Source: Pseudoselenomonas ruminantium | Lineage (GTDB): Bacteria; Bacillota; Negativicutes; Selenomonadales; Selenomonadaceae | DNA: 64,000 nucleotides | Assembly (NCBI RefSeq): GCF_900104055.1 | Contig: NZ_FNJQ01000010.1 | Coordinates: 1-64,000 of the forward strand | Direction of reading: 5' to 3' | Part shown: positions 7,509 to 14,983 of the stretch, piece after piece | How the letters are laid out: each line of letters begins with the position of its first letter | Position numbering within the stretch: the first letter of the stretch is position 1 | The notes under the pieces: generated by a model | What the model saw: only the letters and a program-made list of their open reading frames with translations | What the model was told of the DNA's origin: nothing | The model's database searches: none | Position numbers and translations under genes: made by a program

Positions 7509-8792
7509 ATGGCAGACCAGCATAGCGGGAGCCTCCCCCCCGAATTGGGCGGGCTGCAGGCACAGTCCCTGAAGAAGATATTAAACAATACGATCAGCAC
7601 TATTGAAAGCAATAAATCACAGATATTTGAAATCTACGAGACGGCCCGTTCAGAGGTTGAGAGCAGCCGCAAACTGCTGGCGGATTTAAAAGAGCAGGCA
7701 CGGCAGACCATTGAACGGGTGGACGAGCTGGCGAAAAAGGAACAGCAGGAAAAGCAGAAACTGGTCAAAGTCAGCAGCAATTTTCAGGATTACTCCGAAG
7801 AAAAGGTGCGGGAAAGCTATGAAGCGGTAAAGAACGTGCAGGTTTCTTTGGGGGTAGAACGGGAGAAGGAAGCGAACCTGCGGGCGCAGCGTGATAAGCT
7901 GGAGGTTCGTCTGCGCAATCTGCAGACCATGCTGGCGCAGGCTGAACATCTGGCGTTGGCCGTGGGTTCGGTACTTTCCTATCTCAGCACGCAGGTCAAT
8001 GGCGTTATCTGGAAAATCGAGGCGGTACAGAAGGAAAAATTCATCGGGGCTCGGATCATCAAGGCACAGGAAGAGGAGCGCTACCGCATTTCACGGGAAA
8101 TGCATGATGGTCCGGCACAAGATCTGGCTAACCTGATATTCCAGGCATCAATTGCGGAAAAACTGGTGGATTATGATCCGGACGAAGCCAAGCGTACCCT
8201 GCAGGAACTGCGGCAGCAGATGCGGGATTGTCTGGGCAGTGTGCGGGAAGTCATCTTTGATATGCGTCCTATGGCCTTGGATGACTTGGGCTTGGTGGCG
8301 GCACTCAATCAGCTGATTGGGCGTATGGCCTCCCGGGGAATTTTGGCAATTGATTTTTCCGTGGATGGCACGGTGTATGAATTGCCCAAACACGTAGAAA
8401 TTGCCATTTTCCGTATTGTCCAGGAAGCACTCAACAATATCAAACATCATGCGGAAACAGAGGCAGCCAGGGTGCGCCTGTTATTTTCGCCGGTGGCAGT
8501 GTCAGTCTTGATCGAGGATAACGGCAAGGGTTTTGATCCCGAGGCCAGGGCGGAAGTGACGGACGAAGAGGATGGTGAGCCTGCCGCAGAGGATGCGGCA
8601 GGAGTGCATCATCACTTTGGCCTGATGGGAATGCGGGAGCGCGCCAAGATCATTGGTGCAGAGCTGGCCATAACTTCGGCGGTTGGCGAGGGAACCCGGG
8701 TGCATTTGCGGGTGCCGAATCGTGAGTCGCAGCAGAATACCAAAGATGTAAAGGTGGTTAATACGCCCAATAAGAAGGGCAGAGGTAAATGA
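7509..8792 (+). CDS. DegS-like cytoplasmic sensor histidine kinase
   Basis: 427 residues, no membrane segment. Residues ~20-175 are coiled-coil (long E/Q/K helices) like the DegS sensory region. HisKA_3 dimerisation helix with phosphoacceptor His199 in SREMHDGPAQDL. HATPase with N-box QEALNNIKHH (~305) and G1 box IEDNGKGFDP (~337), then an LMGMRERA loop typical of NarL-partner kinases. The substrate would be a LuxR/NarL-type response regulator, but none is adjacent. Clear AAGGAGG SD before ATG 7509. The stop overlaps the decarboxylase start by 4 nt. An acidic insert (EVTDEEDGEPAAEDAAG) lies inside the ATPase lid. Confidence 0.88.
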   Translation: MADQHSGSLPPELGGLQAQSLKKILNNTISTIESNKSQIFEIYETARSEVESSRKLLADLKEQARQTIERVDELAKKEQQEKQKLVKVSSNFQDYSEEKVRESYEAVKNVQVSLGVEREKEANLRAQRDKLEVRLRNLQTMLAQAEHLALAVGSVLSYLSTQVNGVIWKIEAVQKEKFIGARIIKAQEEERYRISREMHDGPAQDLANLIFQASIAEKLVDYDPDEAKRTLQELRQQMRDCLGSVREVIFDMRPMALDDLGLVAALNQLIGRMASRGILAIDFSVDGTVYELPKHVEIAIFRIVQEALNNIKHHAETEAARVRLLFSPVAVSVLIEDNGKGFDPEARAEVTDEEDGEPAAEDAAGVHHHFGLMGMRERAKIIGAELAITSAVGEGTRVHLRVPNRESQQNTKDVKVVNTPNKKGRGK

Positions 8793-10249
8793 CAGAGTTG
8801 AAGGATCAATTGCGAGCGCCGGTGGCGGAGGCTATGAAAGCCTACGCGGGAGACGGCGCTCTCGCTTTTCATACGCCGGGGCATAAGCAGGGGCTGGGCG
8901 CACATAAGCTCCTGCAGGAACTGATTACCCCGTTGGGCTTGCAGGAGGAAGTTTCCCTGATGGAGGAACTCGATGACCTCCACGAGCCCACCATGTGCAT
9001 AAAAGAAGCCCAGGACCTTGCGGCAGAGCTCTATGGAGCCGATGCCGCTTATTTCATGATAAATGGCACGAGTGGGGCCATCCATGCGATGATCATGGGT
9101 ACGCTGCAGCCCGGTGATACGGTGCTCGTGCCGAGAAATGCCCATCGTTCCATGATTGGCGGGCTGATACTTACGGGCGTAAGCCCCGTCTTTATCCAGC
9201 CCCGCATTGATCAGAAATTGGGCATTCCCATGGGGCTGGAATATGAGGATATCGTGGCGGCGGCCGAGGCGCATCCCGAGGCCAAAGCGCTGATTTTGGT
9301 CTATCCCACCTATTATGGCGTGACCATTGATTTGCGCAAGGTCGCAGATTTCGTTCATAGCCGCAATATGCTGTTATTGGTGGATGAAGCGCATGGCCCG
9401 CATCTGAAATTCAGCAGCCGGCTTCCCCTGCAGGCTCTCGACGCCGGGGCGGATATGGCGGCGCAGAGTACGCATAAGATATTGGGTTCGATGACGCAGA
9501 CTTCCATATTACTGGCGCGGAAAGGCCGCGTGGACCTGGAGCGCGTGCGCTCTGCGGCAAGCCTGCTGCAGTCCACAAGCCCCAATCAGCTTCTATTGGC
9601 TTCCCTCGATATCGCCCGTCTGCAGATGGCAGAACAGGGCGAAGAACTGGTGGGACGGGCCGTGGAGCTGGCCGAAAAATTGCGTCAGGCCGTCAACGGG
9701 ATTCCGGGGCTATGGAGCTTTGGGGCAGATGATTTGCCGGACAGCGAAGGCCTCGACCTGACCAAGGTCACGGTCAGTGTCCGCGGGCTGGGCATTACGG
9801 GCGTGCAGGCGGAGTCCATCCTGCGCCACGAGTACAAGATACAATGTGAGCTGTCCGATGCCTATAATCTGCTGTTTATCATCTCCTATGCTGATACGGA
9901 AGCACAGGCAGCGATCCTGGTCAAGGCATTGCAGGGCTTGGCGGCAAAATTCGCCGGGGCGAAGGAACTGACACTGCCAGTAGAGGTGCCGCCGGTTCCG
10001 GCAGGAGGCATTAGCCCGCGGGAAGCCTTCTTTGCGGGACGGGAGACGGTGGATTTTGAGGATGCGGAAGGCTTGACAGCCGCGGAACAGATCATGTTCT
10101 ATCCGCCGGGTATTCCCATTCTGGCACCGGGCGACCGCATTGAACCGGAGTCACTTTTCTATATACGAACCATGCAGCGGCTGGGACTTAAAGTCGTAGG
10201 CCCTGCCGATACAACACTGGCAACCATCCAGATCGTGAGGGAGAACTGA
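8789..10249 (+). CDS. Orn/Lys/Arg decarboxylase, fold-type I (YaaO/SpeA-like)
   Basis: 486 residues, the usual size of the short Gram-positive type. PLP-dependent decarboxylase making a diamine from a basic amino acid. Visible are HTPGHKQG near the N-terminus, the cofactor Asp in LLVDEAHGPH (~201) and the Schiff-base Lys230 in STHKILGSM, plus the C-terminal PGIPILAPG segment. Substrate (Arg, Lys or Orn) cannot be read from sequence. It overlaps the kinase gene by 4 nt and tmk by one base (TGATG), so translation is coupled. yaaO-tmk order is shared with B. subtilis. Confidence 0.92.
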   Translation: MTELKDQLRAPVAEAMKAYAGDGALAFHTPGHKQGLGAHKLLQELITPLGLQEEVSLMEELDDLHEPTMCIKEAQDLAAELYGADAAYFMINGTSGAIHAMIMGTLQPGDTVLVPRNAHRSMIGGLILTGVSPVFIQPRIDQKLGIPMGLEYEDIVAAAEAHPEAKALILVYPTYYGVTIDLRKVADFVHSRNMLLLVDEAHGPHLKFSSRLPLQALDAGADMAAQSTHKILGSMTQTSILLARKGRVDLERVRSAASLLQSTSPNQLLLASLDIARLQMAEQGEELVGRAVELAEKLRQAVNGIPGLWSFGADDLPDSEGLDLTKVTVSVRGLGITGVQAESILRHEYKIQCELSDAYNLLFIISYADTEAQAAILVKALQGLAAKFAGAKELTLPVEVPPVPAGGISPREAFFAGRETVDFEDAEGLTAAEQIMFYPPGIPILAPGDRIEPESLFYIRTMQRLGLKVVGPADTTLATIQIVREN

Positions 10250-10923
10250 TGAAAGGCAAACTGATTATAATCGAAGCCGGGGACGGCAGTGGCAAGGCCA
10301 CCCAGACCAAGGCGCTGTATGACCATCTGAAGGCGGACGGACATCGGGTACATCGTATTGAGTTCCCGGATTATGCTGATGATTCCTCAGCACTCGTGCG
10401 CATGTATCTGGGCGGGGCGTTTGGCGATAAGGCCGCGGATGTCAATGCTTATGCAGCATCGACGTTCTTTGCCGTTGACCGTTTTGCCTCCTATCAGCGC
10501 AAATGGCGCGATTACTATGAAGCCGGGGATATCATCCTAGCGGACCGCTATACCACGAGCAATATGGTGCATCAGGCGGTCAAGCTTACGGATAAGGCAG
10601 AACGCGAAGCCTTTTTGGACTGGCTTTGGGACTTTGAATTCGGCAAGATGGGACTGCCAGTGCCCGACAAGGTGATTTTCCTCGATATGGCACCGGAGGT
10701 GGCCGATAAGCTGATTGCCGCCCGCGCCGAGGAAACCGCCACGAAGAAGGACATCCATGAGCGGGATACGGACTATCTGCACCGCTGCCATGCGGCTTAT
10801 CTGGAGCTGGCGGCCAAGTATGAATGGGATAAAGTTATCTGCAACGAGGGGGAATATCCCCGCAGCATCGAAGCTATCCACACGGATGTATATGCGATTG
10901 TGGAAGCATTGTTGAAGAAGTAA
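10249..10923 (+). CDS. tmk: Thymidylate kinase
   Basis: 224 residues; phosphorylates dTMP to dTDP. P-loop GDGSGKATQ at residues 11-19, where Ala17 replaces the common Thr; the DR motif lies in ILADRYTTSN, and the lid region is RAEETATKKDIHERD. It belongs to the divergent clostridial-type Tmk group rather than the E. coli type. ATG overlaps the stop of the decarboxylase. rnmV follows after 9 nt behind AAGGAG. Confidence 0.9.
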   Translation: MKGKLIIIEAGDGSGKATQTKALYDHLKADGHRVHRIEFPDYADDSSALVRMYLGGAFGDKAADVNAYAASTFFAVDRFASYQRKWRDYYEAGDIILADRYTTSNMVHQAVKLTDKAEREAFLDWLWDFEFGKMGLPVPDKVIFLDMAPEVADKLIAARAEETATKKDIHERDTDYLHRCHAAYLELAAKYEWDKVICNEGEYPRSIEAIHTDVYAIVEALLKK

Positions 10924-10932
10924 GGAGTTACC

Positions 10933-11490
10933 ATGATAAAGGAAGTTCTGGTGGTAGAAGGCAAGATGGACGTTGTGGCCATCGACAAGGCCGTAGAGGC
11001 CGACTGCATCATCACCGAAGGATTCAATCTGAAAAAACAGGCCCTCAAGAACATCGAGCAGGCCTATAAGAAACGCGGCATCATCATCCTGACCGATCCG
11101 GATTCGGCCGGGGAGCGGATTCGCTCTTATCTGACCAAACGGTTCCCGAATGCCAAGCATGCCTTTGTGCCCGTGGAAGATGCCACAGACAATGACGATA
11201 TCGGCATTGAACAGGCCAAGCCGGATGCCATCCGCAAGGCTTTGGAAAAAGTCCGTACGATGGACTGGGAGCCAACCAACAATTTCAGTGGGGCAGACCT
11301 TATTATCAATGACCTGTCTGGGGCGAGTACCGCCGCCAGCCGTCGGGCTAAACTGGGTGCGAAGTTAGGTCTGGGCTTTGCCAATGCCAAGACTTTTTTG
11401 AAGCGTCTCAATCATTATGGTGTGACGCGGGAAGAATTTGCGCGGGCTGTAGCCGAATTGAATGCAGAAGAAGCGGAGGATGCGAAATGA
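10933..11490 (+). CDS. rnmV: Ribonuclease M5 (5S rRNA maturation)
   Basis: 185 residues. TOPRIM-fold endonuclease that trims 5S rRNA precursor. The TOPRIM glutamate is E9 in VVEGKMD and the DxD pair is D55/D57 in LTDPDSAGE. The C-terminal half (FANAKTFLKRLNHYGVTREEF) is the family's RNA-binding region. It overlaps rsmA by 4 nt (ATGA), the same rnmV-rsmA pairing as in Firmicutes. Confidence 0.94.
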   Translation: MIKEVLVVEGKMDVVAIDKAVEADCIITEGFNLKKQALKNIEQAYKKRGIIILTDPDSAGERIRSYLTKRFPNAKHAFVPVEDATDNDDIGIEQAKPDAIRKALEKVRTMDWEPTNNFSGADLIINDLSGASTAASRRAKLGAKLGLGFANAKTFLKRLNHYGVTREEFARAVAELNAEEAEDAK

Positions 11491-12353
11491 GTGAAAAAGC
11501 GATACAGCCGAAGATTGCCAACCGGGAAGTGACCATGCATATCCTGAAGGCCTTCGGCCTGCGCATGAGCAAGAAACTGGGCCAGAACTTCCTGATCGAT
11601 GCCAGCATCGTGCAGGGCATTGTGGATGCAGCCGAGATTGAAGAAGGCGATAGAGTACTGGAAATCGGCCCGGGTATCGGCACGCTGACGCAGGGCCTGG
11701 CTGAAGCTGGTGCCGATGTGACGGCGGTGGAACTCGATAAGAAACTGCCCGCAGTGCTGGCTGAAACCCTCAAAGGCTATGATAATGTCCGCATCGTGCC
11801 CGGGGATATCCTCAAGGTCAATATCCCCGAAATCATGGGCGATGCGCCCTTCAAGGTGGCAGCAAACCTGCCCTACTATATCACGACGCCGATTCTGATG
11901 GCTCTTCTGGAACGCCATCTGCCCATCACCCATATGGTGACCATGGTGCAGAAGGAAGTCGCCCTGCGCATGGTGGCAAAACCTGGCGGCAAGGATTACG
12001 GTGCCCTGTCGGTGGCCGTGCAGTATTACACGGAGCCGGAAATTGTGCTGGATGTACCGCCGAGAAGCTTTATTCCGGCTCCGGAAGTGGACAGCGTCGT
12101 TATCGCCTGCAAGGTGCGGGAGACGCCTGCTGTTGAAGTAGTGGATGAAAAGATGTTCTTCCGCGTGGTCAAAGCTGCCTTCGGCCAGCGCCGCAAGACG
12201 CTCGCCAATGCCCTGAAAGGCGGCGGCCTGCCCAAAGAACAGGTTCGCGATGCTATGGAACGAGCCGGAATAGATCCAACTCGTCGAGGAGAAACGCTGA
12301 CGTTGGCAGAATTCGGTGAATTGGCCGATGCGTTCAGTGCGATGGCACAGTAA
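11487..12353 (+). CDS. rsmA: 16S rRNA dimethyladenosine transferase
   Basis: 288 residues. Dimethylates the two adenines in helix 45 of 16S rRNA with SAM. Motif I VLEIGPGIGTLT and the catalytic motif NLPYYITTPIL are intact; KLGQNFLID is the usual N-terminal lead. Last gene of the kinase-decarboxylase-tmk-rnmV-rsmA run. The hairpin at 12379-12462 follows. Confidence 0.96.
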   Translation: MSEKAIQPKIANREVTMHILKAFGLRMSKKLGQNFLIDASIVQGIVDAAEIEEGDRVLEIGPGIGTLTQGLAEAGADVTAVELDKKLPAVLAETLKGYDNVRIVPGDILKVNIPEIMGDAPFKVAANLPYYITTPILMALLERHLPITHMVTMVQKEVALRMVAKPGGKDYGALSVAVQYYTEPEIVLDVPPRSFIPAPEVDSVVIACKVRETPAVEVVDEKMFFRVVKAAFGQRRKTLANALKGGGLPKEQVRDAMERAGIDPTRRGETLTLAEFGELADAFSAMAQ

Positions 12354-12378
12354 GATATCGTTACATCTGAATACAGAG

Positions 12379-12462
12379 AACGCCCGTGGGGTGATGATTG
12401 TTTTCTTTCGCTATAGACAAAGCTGGCGAGGCAGACGAAAATCATTGGCCCGCGGGCGTTTT
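12379..12462 (+). repeat. Hairpin repeat copy 1, also acting as probable rsmA terminator
   Basis: Outer arms AACGCCCG / CGGGCGTT followed by Ts, inner arms around GTTTTC / GAAAAT, and a central block TCGCTATAGACAA (12408-12420). The same central block and folding plan recur at 14622-14676, on the other side of the wall hydrolase gene. Either a dispersed intergenic repeat or a structured RNA element. Confidence 0.6.
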
Positions 12463-12626
12463 AGCATGTTGAGACAAATGAAGCAGGACTTTAAGGAGGG
12501 ATAGCGAATTATATACATTATAATGTCTGCGGCAAGCGGATTTTAGGGAAAACAACCAGTTTCCGATTGTGACAATACGTTGCTGGATATTGTTTATGTT
12601 TTTGATTTTGGAGGATGTTGAGAAGA

Positions 12627-14609
12627 ATGGATTTGTTCAATACGAAGAAAAAGAGTATTATTGCCATGTTATCGGTCTGTGCGTTGGCACCGATTCTGCC
12701 AGCATATACGCCGCTGCCTGTCGTACCACAGATAGCAGAAGCAGCATCGGAACAGGCAAAGGGTATCGATTATCTGGTTCTGGTCAATAAAAACCATAAA
12801 CTTCCGGATGACTATGAGGCGAATGTTCCGCTGGTAATTGCAAAAAATTCCATGGGGCGTGAGTTCCAGATTGAGCGGGATACCTATGCACATTTTGTAG
12901 AGCTTCGTGATGAATTGTTGAAACAGGGCATACAGATTGAACTGGATTCCATTTATCGGAGTGTTGCCCGGCAACAGGAAATTGTCAAGGAATTCACCGA
13001 AAAATACGGGGCAGATTATGTCCGGCAGTATGTAGCCGTTCCTGGCTATTCCGAGCACCATACGGGATTGGCAGTGGATATTTGCCTGGTGGTGGACGGC
13101 AAGGTGATTGATGATAACGACGAGATGATTGCACAGAAGGAAATCTTTGCCAAAATCCATCCGTTGCTTGCGAAACATGGTTTTATCCTACGCTATATGC
13201 CGGGAAAAGAGAATATCACCGGTTATAGCTATGAACCTTGGCATTTTCGTTATGTGGGGCAGGAGATTGCCCAGGAAATCAGCAGTAAGGGGCTGACACT
13301 GGAAGAATATCTGAACGCGAAGAAATCGTCCGCAGATTCGCTGGCCATAAAAGATGAAAGAGCTACAGCAGATTATTGGGTGAAGAAAAACCAAAAAGGT
13401 GATACGGAGTGCCTGACACAGGCGGAGATTGTTGCCGCCAATCAGGAGATGCGTACAAAATCTGTGAGTCTGACAGATCTTGAGCATTACCCCAAAACGG
13501 TGGATGGTACCGTATTGAAAGAGATGATTTTGGATGCGCAGCAGGATTTCCGTGAAGAAGCTGAGCCGGGGGAACATTATGACAAAGGCGGCAAGCTGAT
13601 CAGGCAAGCGGATTACGACCTGGACAAGGATAACTGTAATCTGGATAAGATTCCGGTCAGGACGGATATCCGCTATGGTGTGATTACCCAACGTTCGGAT
13701 ATGAGGCTGCTGCCAACTGCAAAATATTACTTCGATGATGCATCCTTCCAGCATTACGATGACCTGCAGGGGACAGCTATAGATCCCTGTGAGCCTGTAC
13801 TGGTGATGCATGAAAGCAGGGACAGGCAGTTTGCCTTTGTTGTAGGACGGTATTACAAAGGCTGGGTGAATCGGAAAGACATTGGTTTCGCCGATAAGTC
13901 AACCTGGAAAAAATATGTTTCGCCTAAGAATTTCCTCGTCGTCGTAGATCATAAGAAAAAGGTTCATGTGAATGGCAGTCGGGACGTTCTTTTCCAGATG
14001 GGAAGCATCATTCCGTTGAAATCTTCTGCAGCCCGGGGCAGCGCTTATAAGGCAATACTTCCTGTTTCTGTGAATGGCCGGCTGTCGGAGGTGACAGTCC
14101 CGATAAAGAAGGATGATACGGTAAATCCGGGCTATCTTCCCTGCACGCCCAATAATTTCGTACGTCAGTCCCTGAAGTTCCGGGGGGACGTCTACGGTTG
14201 GGGTGGCATGGAGGAAAGTGTTGACTGCTCTGCATTCGTCCAGGATGTTTACCGCTCCATGGGAATCCTGCTTCCGCGTGATGCCGATCAGCAGGAATTG
14301 GCGATGAATAATTCGGTATCTTTGGCTGGGCTGGCTACTGCTGATCGTTATGGCAAAGTAGGGGAAGCACCGGTGGGAGCACTCCTTTTCAAGCCTGGTC
14401 ATGTGATGCTTTATCTGGGACGTGATGCGCAGGGCACGCCATTGGTTATCCATTCTGCCAGCAGCTATTTCACCTTTGCGGGTGGGAAGGCAAGTAAGCA
14501 TTACATACGTCAGGTGCTGGTTTCCGATCTATCCTACCAAAATGGTAAGGGGATCAAGACCATCGATGGCATGACTTCCATCGGATCAATAGCAAGAAGA
14601 AATCCTTGA
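12627..14609 (+). CDS. Two-domain cell wall hydrolase: VanY D,D-carboxypeptidase plus SH3 plus NlpC/P60
   Basis: 660 residues from ATG 12627 (GGAGG at 12610-12614 abuts an alternative ATG at 12615, too close to use). Signal peptide, cleaved after residue ~35 (IAEAA). VanY domain at about 50-215: zinc motif SEHHTGLAVD (142-151) and EPWHF (203-207). A middle region with bacterial-SH3-like segments (RSDMRLLPT, YKGWVNRKDI) follows, then an NlpC/P60 domain with catalytic Cys534 in DCSAF, His592 in GHVMLYLG and a polar residue in VIHSAS. The protein could cut both the terminal D-Ala and the stem peptide. Monocistronic and flanked by the two repeat copies. Confidence 0.9.
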   Translation: MDLFNTKKKSIIAMLSVCALAPILPAYTPLPVVPQIAEAASEQAKGIDYLVLVNKNHKLPDDYEANVPLVIAKNSMGREFQIERDTYAHFVELRDELLKQGIQIELDSIYRSVARQQEIVKEFTEKYGADYVRQYVAVPGYSEHHTGLAVDICLVVDGKVIDDNDEMIAQKEIFAKIHPLLAKHGFILRYMPGKENITGYSYEPWHFRYVGQEIAQEISSKGLTLEEYLNAKKSSADSLAIKDERATADYWVKKNQKGDTECLTQAEIVAANQEMRTKSVSLTDLEHYPKTVDGTVLKEMILDAQQDFREEAEPGEHYDKGGKLIRQADYDLDKDNCNLDKIPVRTDIRYGVITQRSDMRLLPTAKYYFDDASFQHYDDLQGTAIDPCEPVLVMHESRDRQFAFVVGRYYKGWVNRKDIGFADKSTWKKYVSPKNFLVVVDHKKKVHVNGSRDVLFQMGSIIPLKSSAARGSAYKAILPVSVNGRLSEVTVPIKKDDTVNPGYLPCTPNNFVRQSLKFRGDVYGWGGMEESVDCSAFVQDVYRSMGILLPRDADQQELAMNNSVSLAGLATADRYGKVGEAPVGALLFKPGHVMLYLGRDAQGTPLVIHSASSYFTFAGGKASKHYIRQVLVSDLSYQNGKGIKTIDGMTSIGSIARRNP

Positions 14610-14621
14610 ACCGGAAGGGTT

Positions 14622-14676
14622 GGTGATAGTTCCCTCGCTATAGACAATTTTGTCAGAGACTTGGGGAATGTCATCA
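14622..14676 (+). repeat. Hairpin repeat copy 2
   Basis: Shares GGTGAT, TCGCTATAGACAA (14635-14647) and TCAT blocks with copy 1. Outer pairing TGAT/ATCA, then TTCCC/GGGAA, and a small GACA-ATTT-TGTC hairpin inside. It starts 12 nt after the stop of the hydrolase gene. A later T-rich stretch (14682-14690) may give it terminator function. Confidence 0.55.
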
Positions 14677-14697
14677 GCTCTCTTTGTTTTTAAGCGG

Positions 14698-14726
14698 TTG
14701 TTTTCTGTTTTATCTTGTGCTAAAAT
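14698..14726 (+). promoter_or_regulatory. Promoter inside the 374-nt gap before nhaC
   Basis: TTGTTT, 17-nt spacer, TAAAAT. It would start a transcript near 14733 that meets a terminator at 14826-14864. Confidence 0.5.
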
Positions 14727-14732
14727 GGCATT

Positions 14733-14864
14733 GAGGTAGGTTTAAAGGAGTTCTATTCGGTCAGTGGCATGCAGGCTGATCATGCATCGGAGCAGGAGAT
14801 CACAGTAGAATAAAATATGCTTGAGGGACTGTGGATTGGCAGTATGCTGGTTCACAGTCTTTTT
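14733..14864 (+). ncRNA. Candidate small transcript of about 130 nt
   Basis: Bounded by the promoter at 14698-14726 and the intrinsic terminator at 14826-14864. Contains an AAAGGAG SD-like site near 14742, but no well-spaced ATG; the short frame that ends TVE-stop before 14813 lacks a clear start. The rest of the gap (14610-14983) holds repeat copy 2 and the nhaC promoter. Non-coding RNA or very short peptide; unproven. Confidence 0.35.
14826..14864 (+). terminator. Intrinsic terminator of the candidate small transcript
   Basis: GACTGTGGA / TTCACAGTC stem (one G-U pair) with a 17-nt loop, then five Ts. Confidence 0.65.
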
Positions 14865-14897
14865 CTATGATAACTTGCAAAAAATGCTTAATTCCTC

Positions 14898-14926
14898 TTG
14901 CTACTATGCAAAAAATGTTATACAAT
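14898..14926 (+). promoter_or_regulatory. Promoter of the nhaC-family gene
   Basis: TTGCTA, 17-nt spacer, TACAAT; transcript start expected near 14933, leaving a 50-nt leader. Confidence 0.6.
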
Positions 14927-14983
14927 TAAGGTCGTGTATTATATGGAAAATATTAGCTAATCATAGCAGAAAGCAGGTAGCGT

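Noticed and set aside
12379-12462. Known riboswitch (c-di-AMP, fluoride, c-di-GMP) for the hairpin element
   Set aside because: The conserved core TCGCTATAGACAA does not match the cores of those classes as I know them, and copy 2 is not in front of a related gene.
14740-14813. Short frame reading FYSVSGMQADHA..., reminiscent of an HMA metal-binding domain
   Set aside because: Only about 20 codons, the metal cysteines are absent and no start codon fits the SD. Treated as chance within a candidate small RNA.
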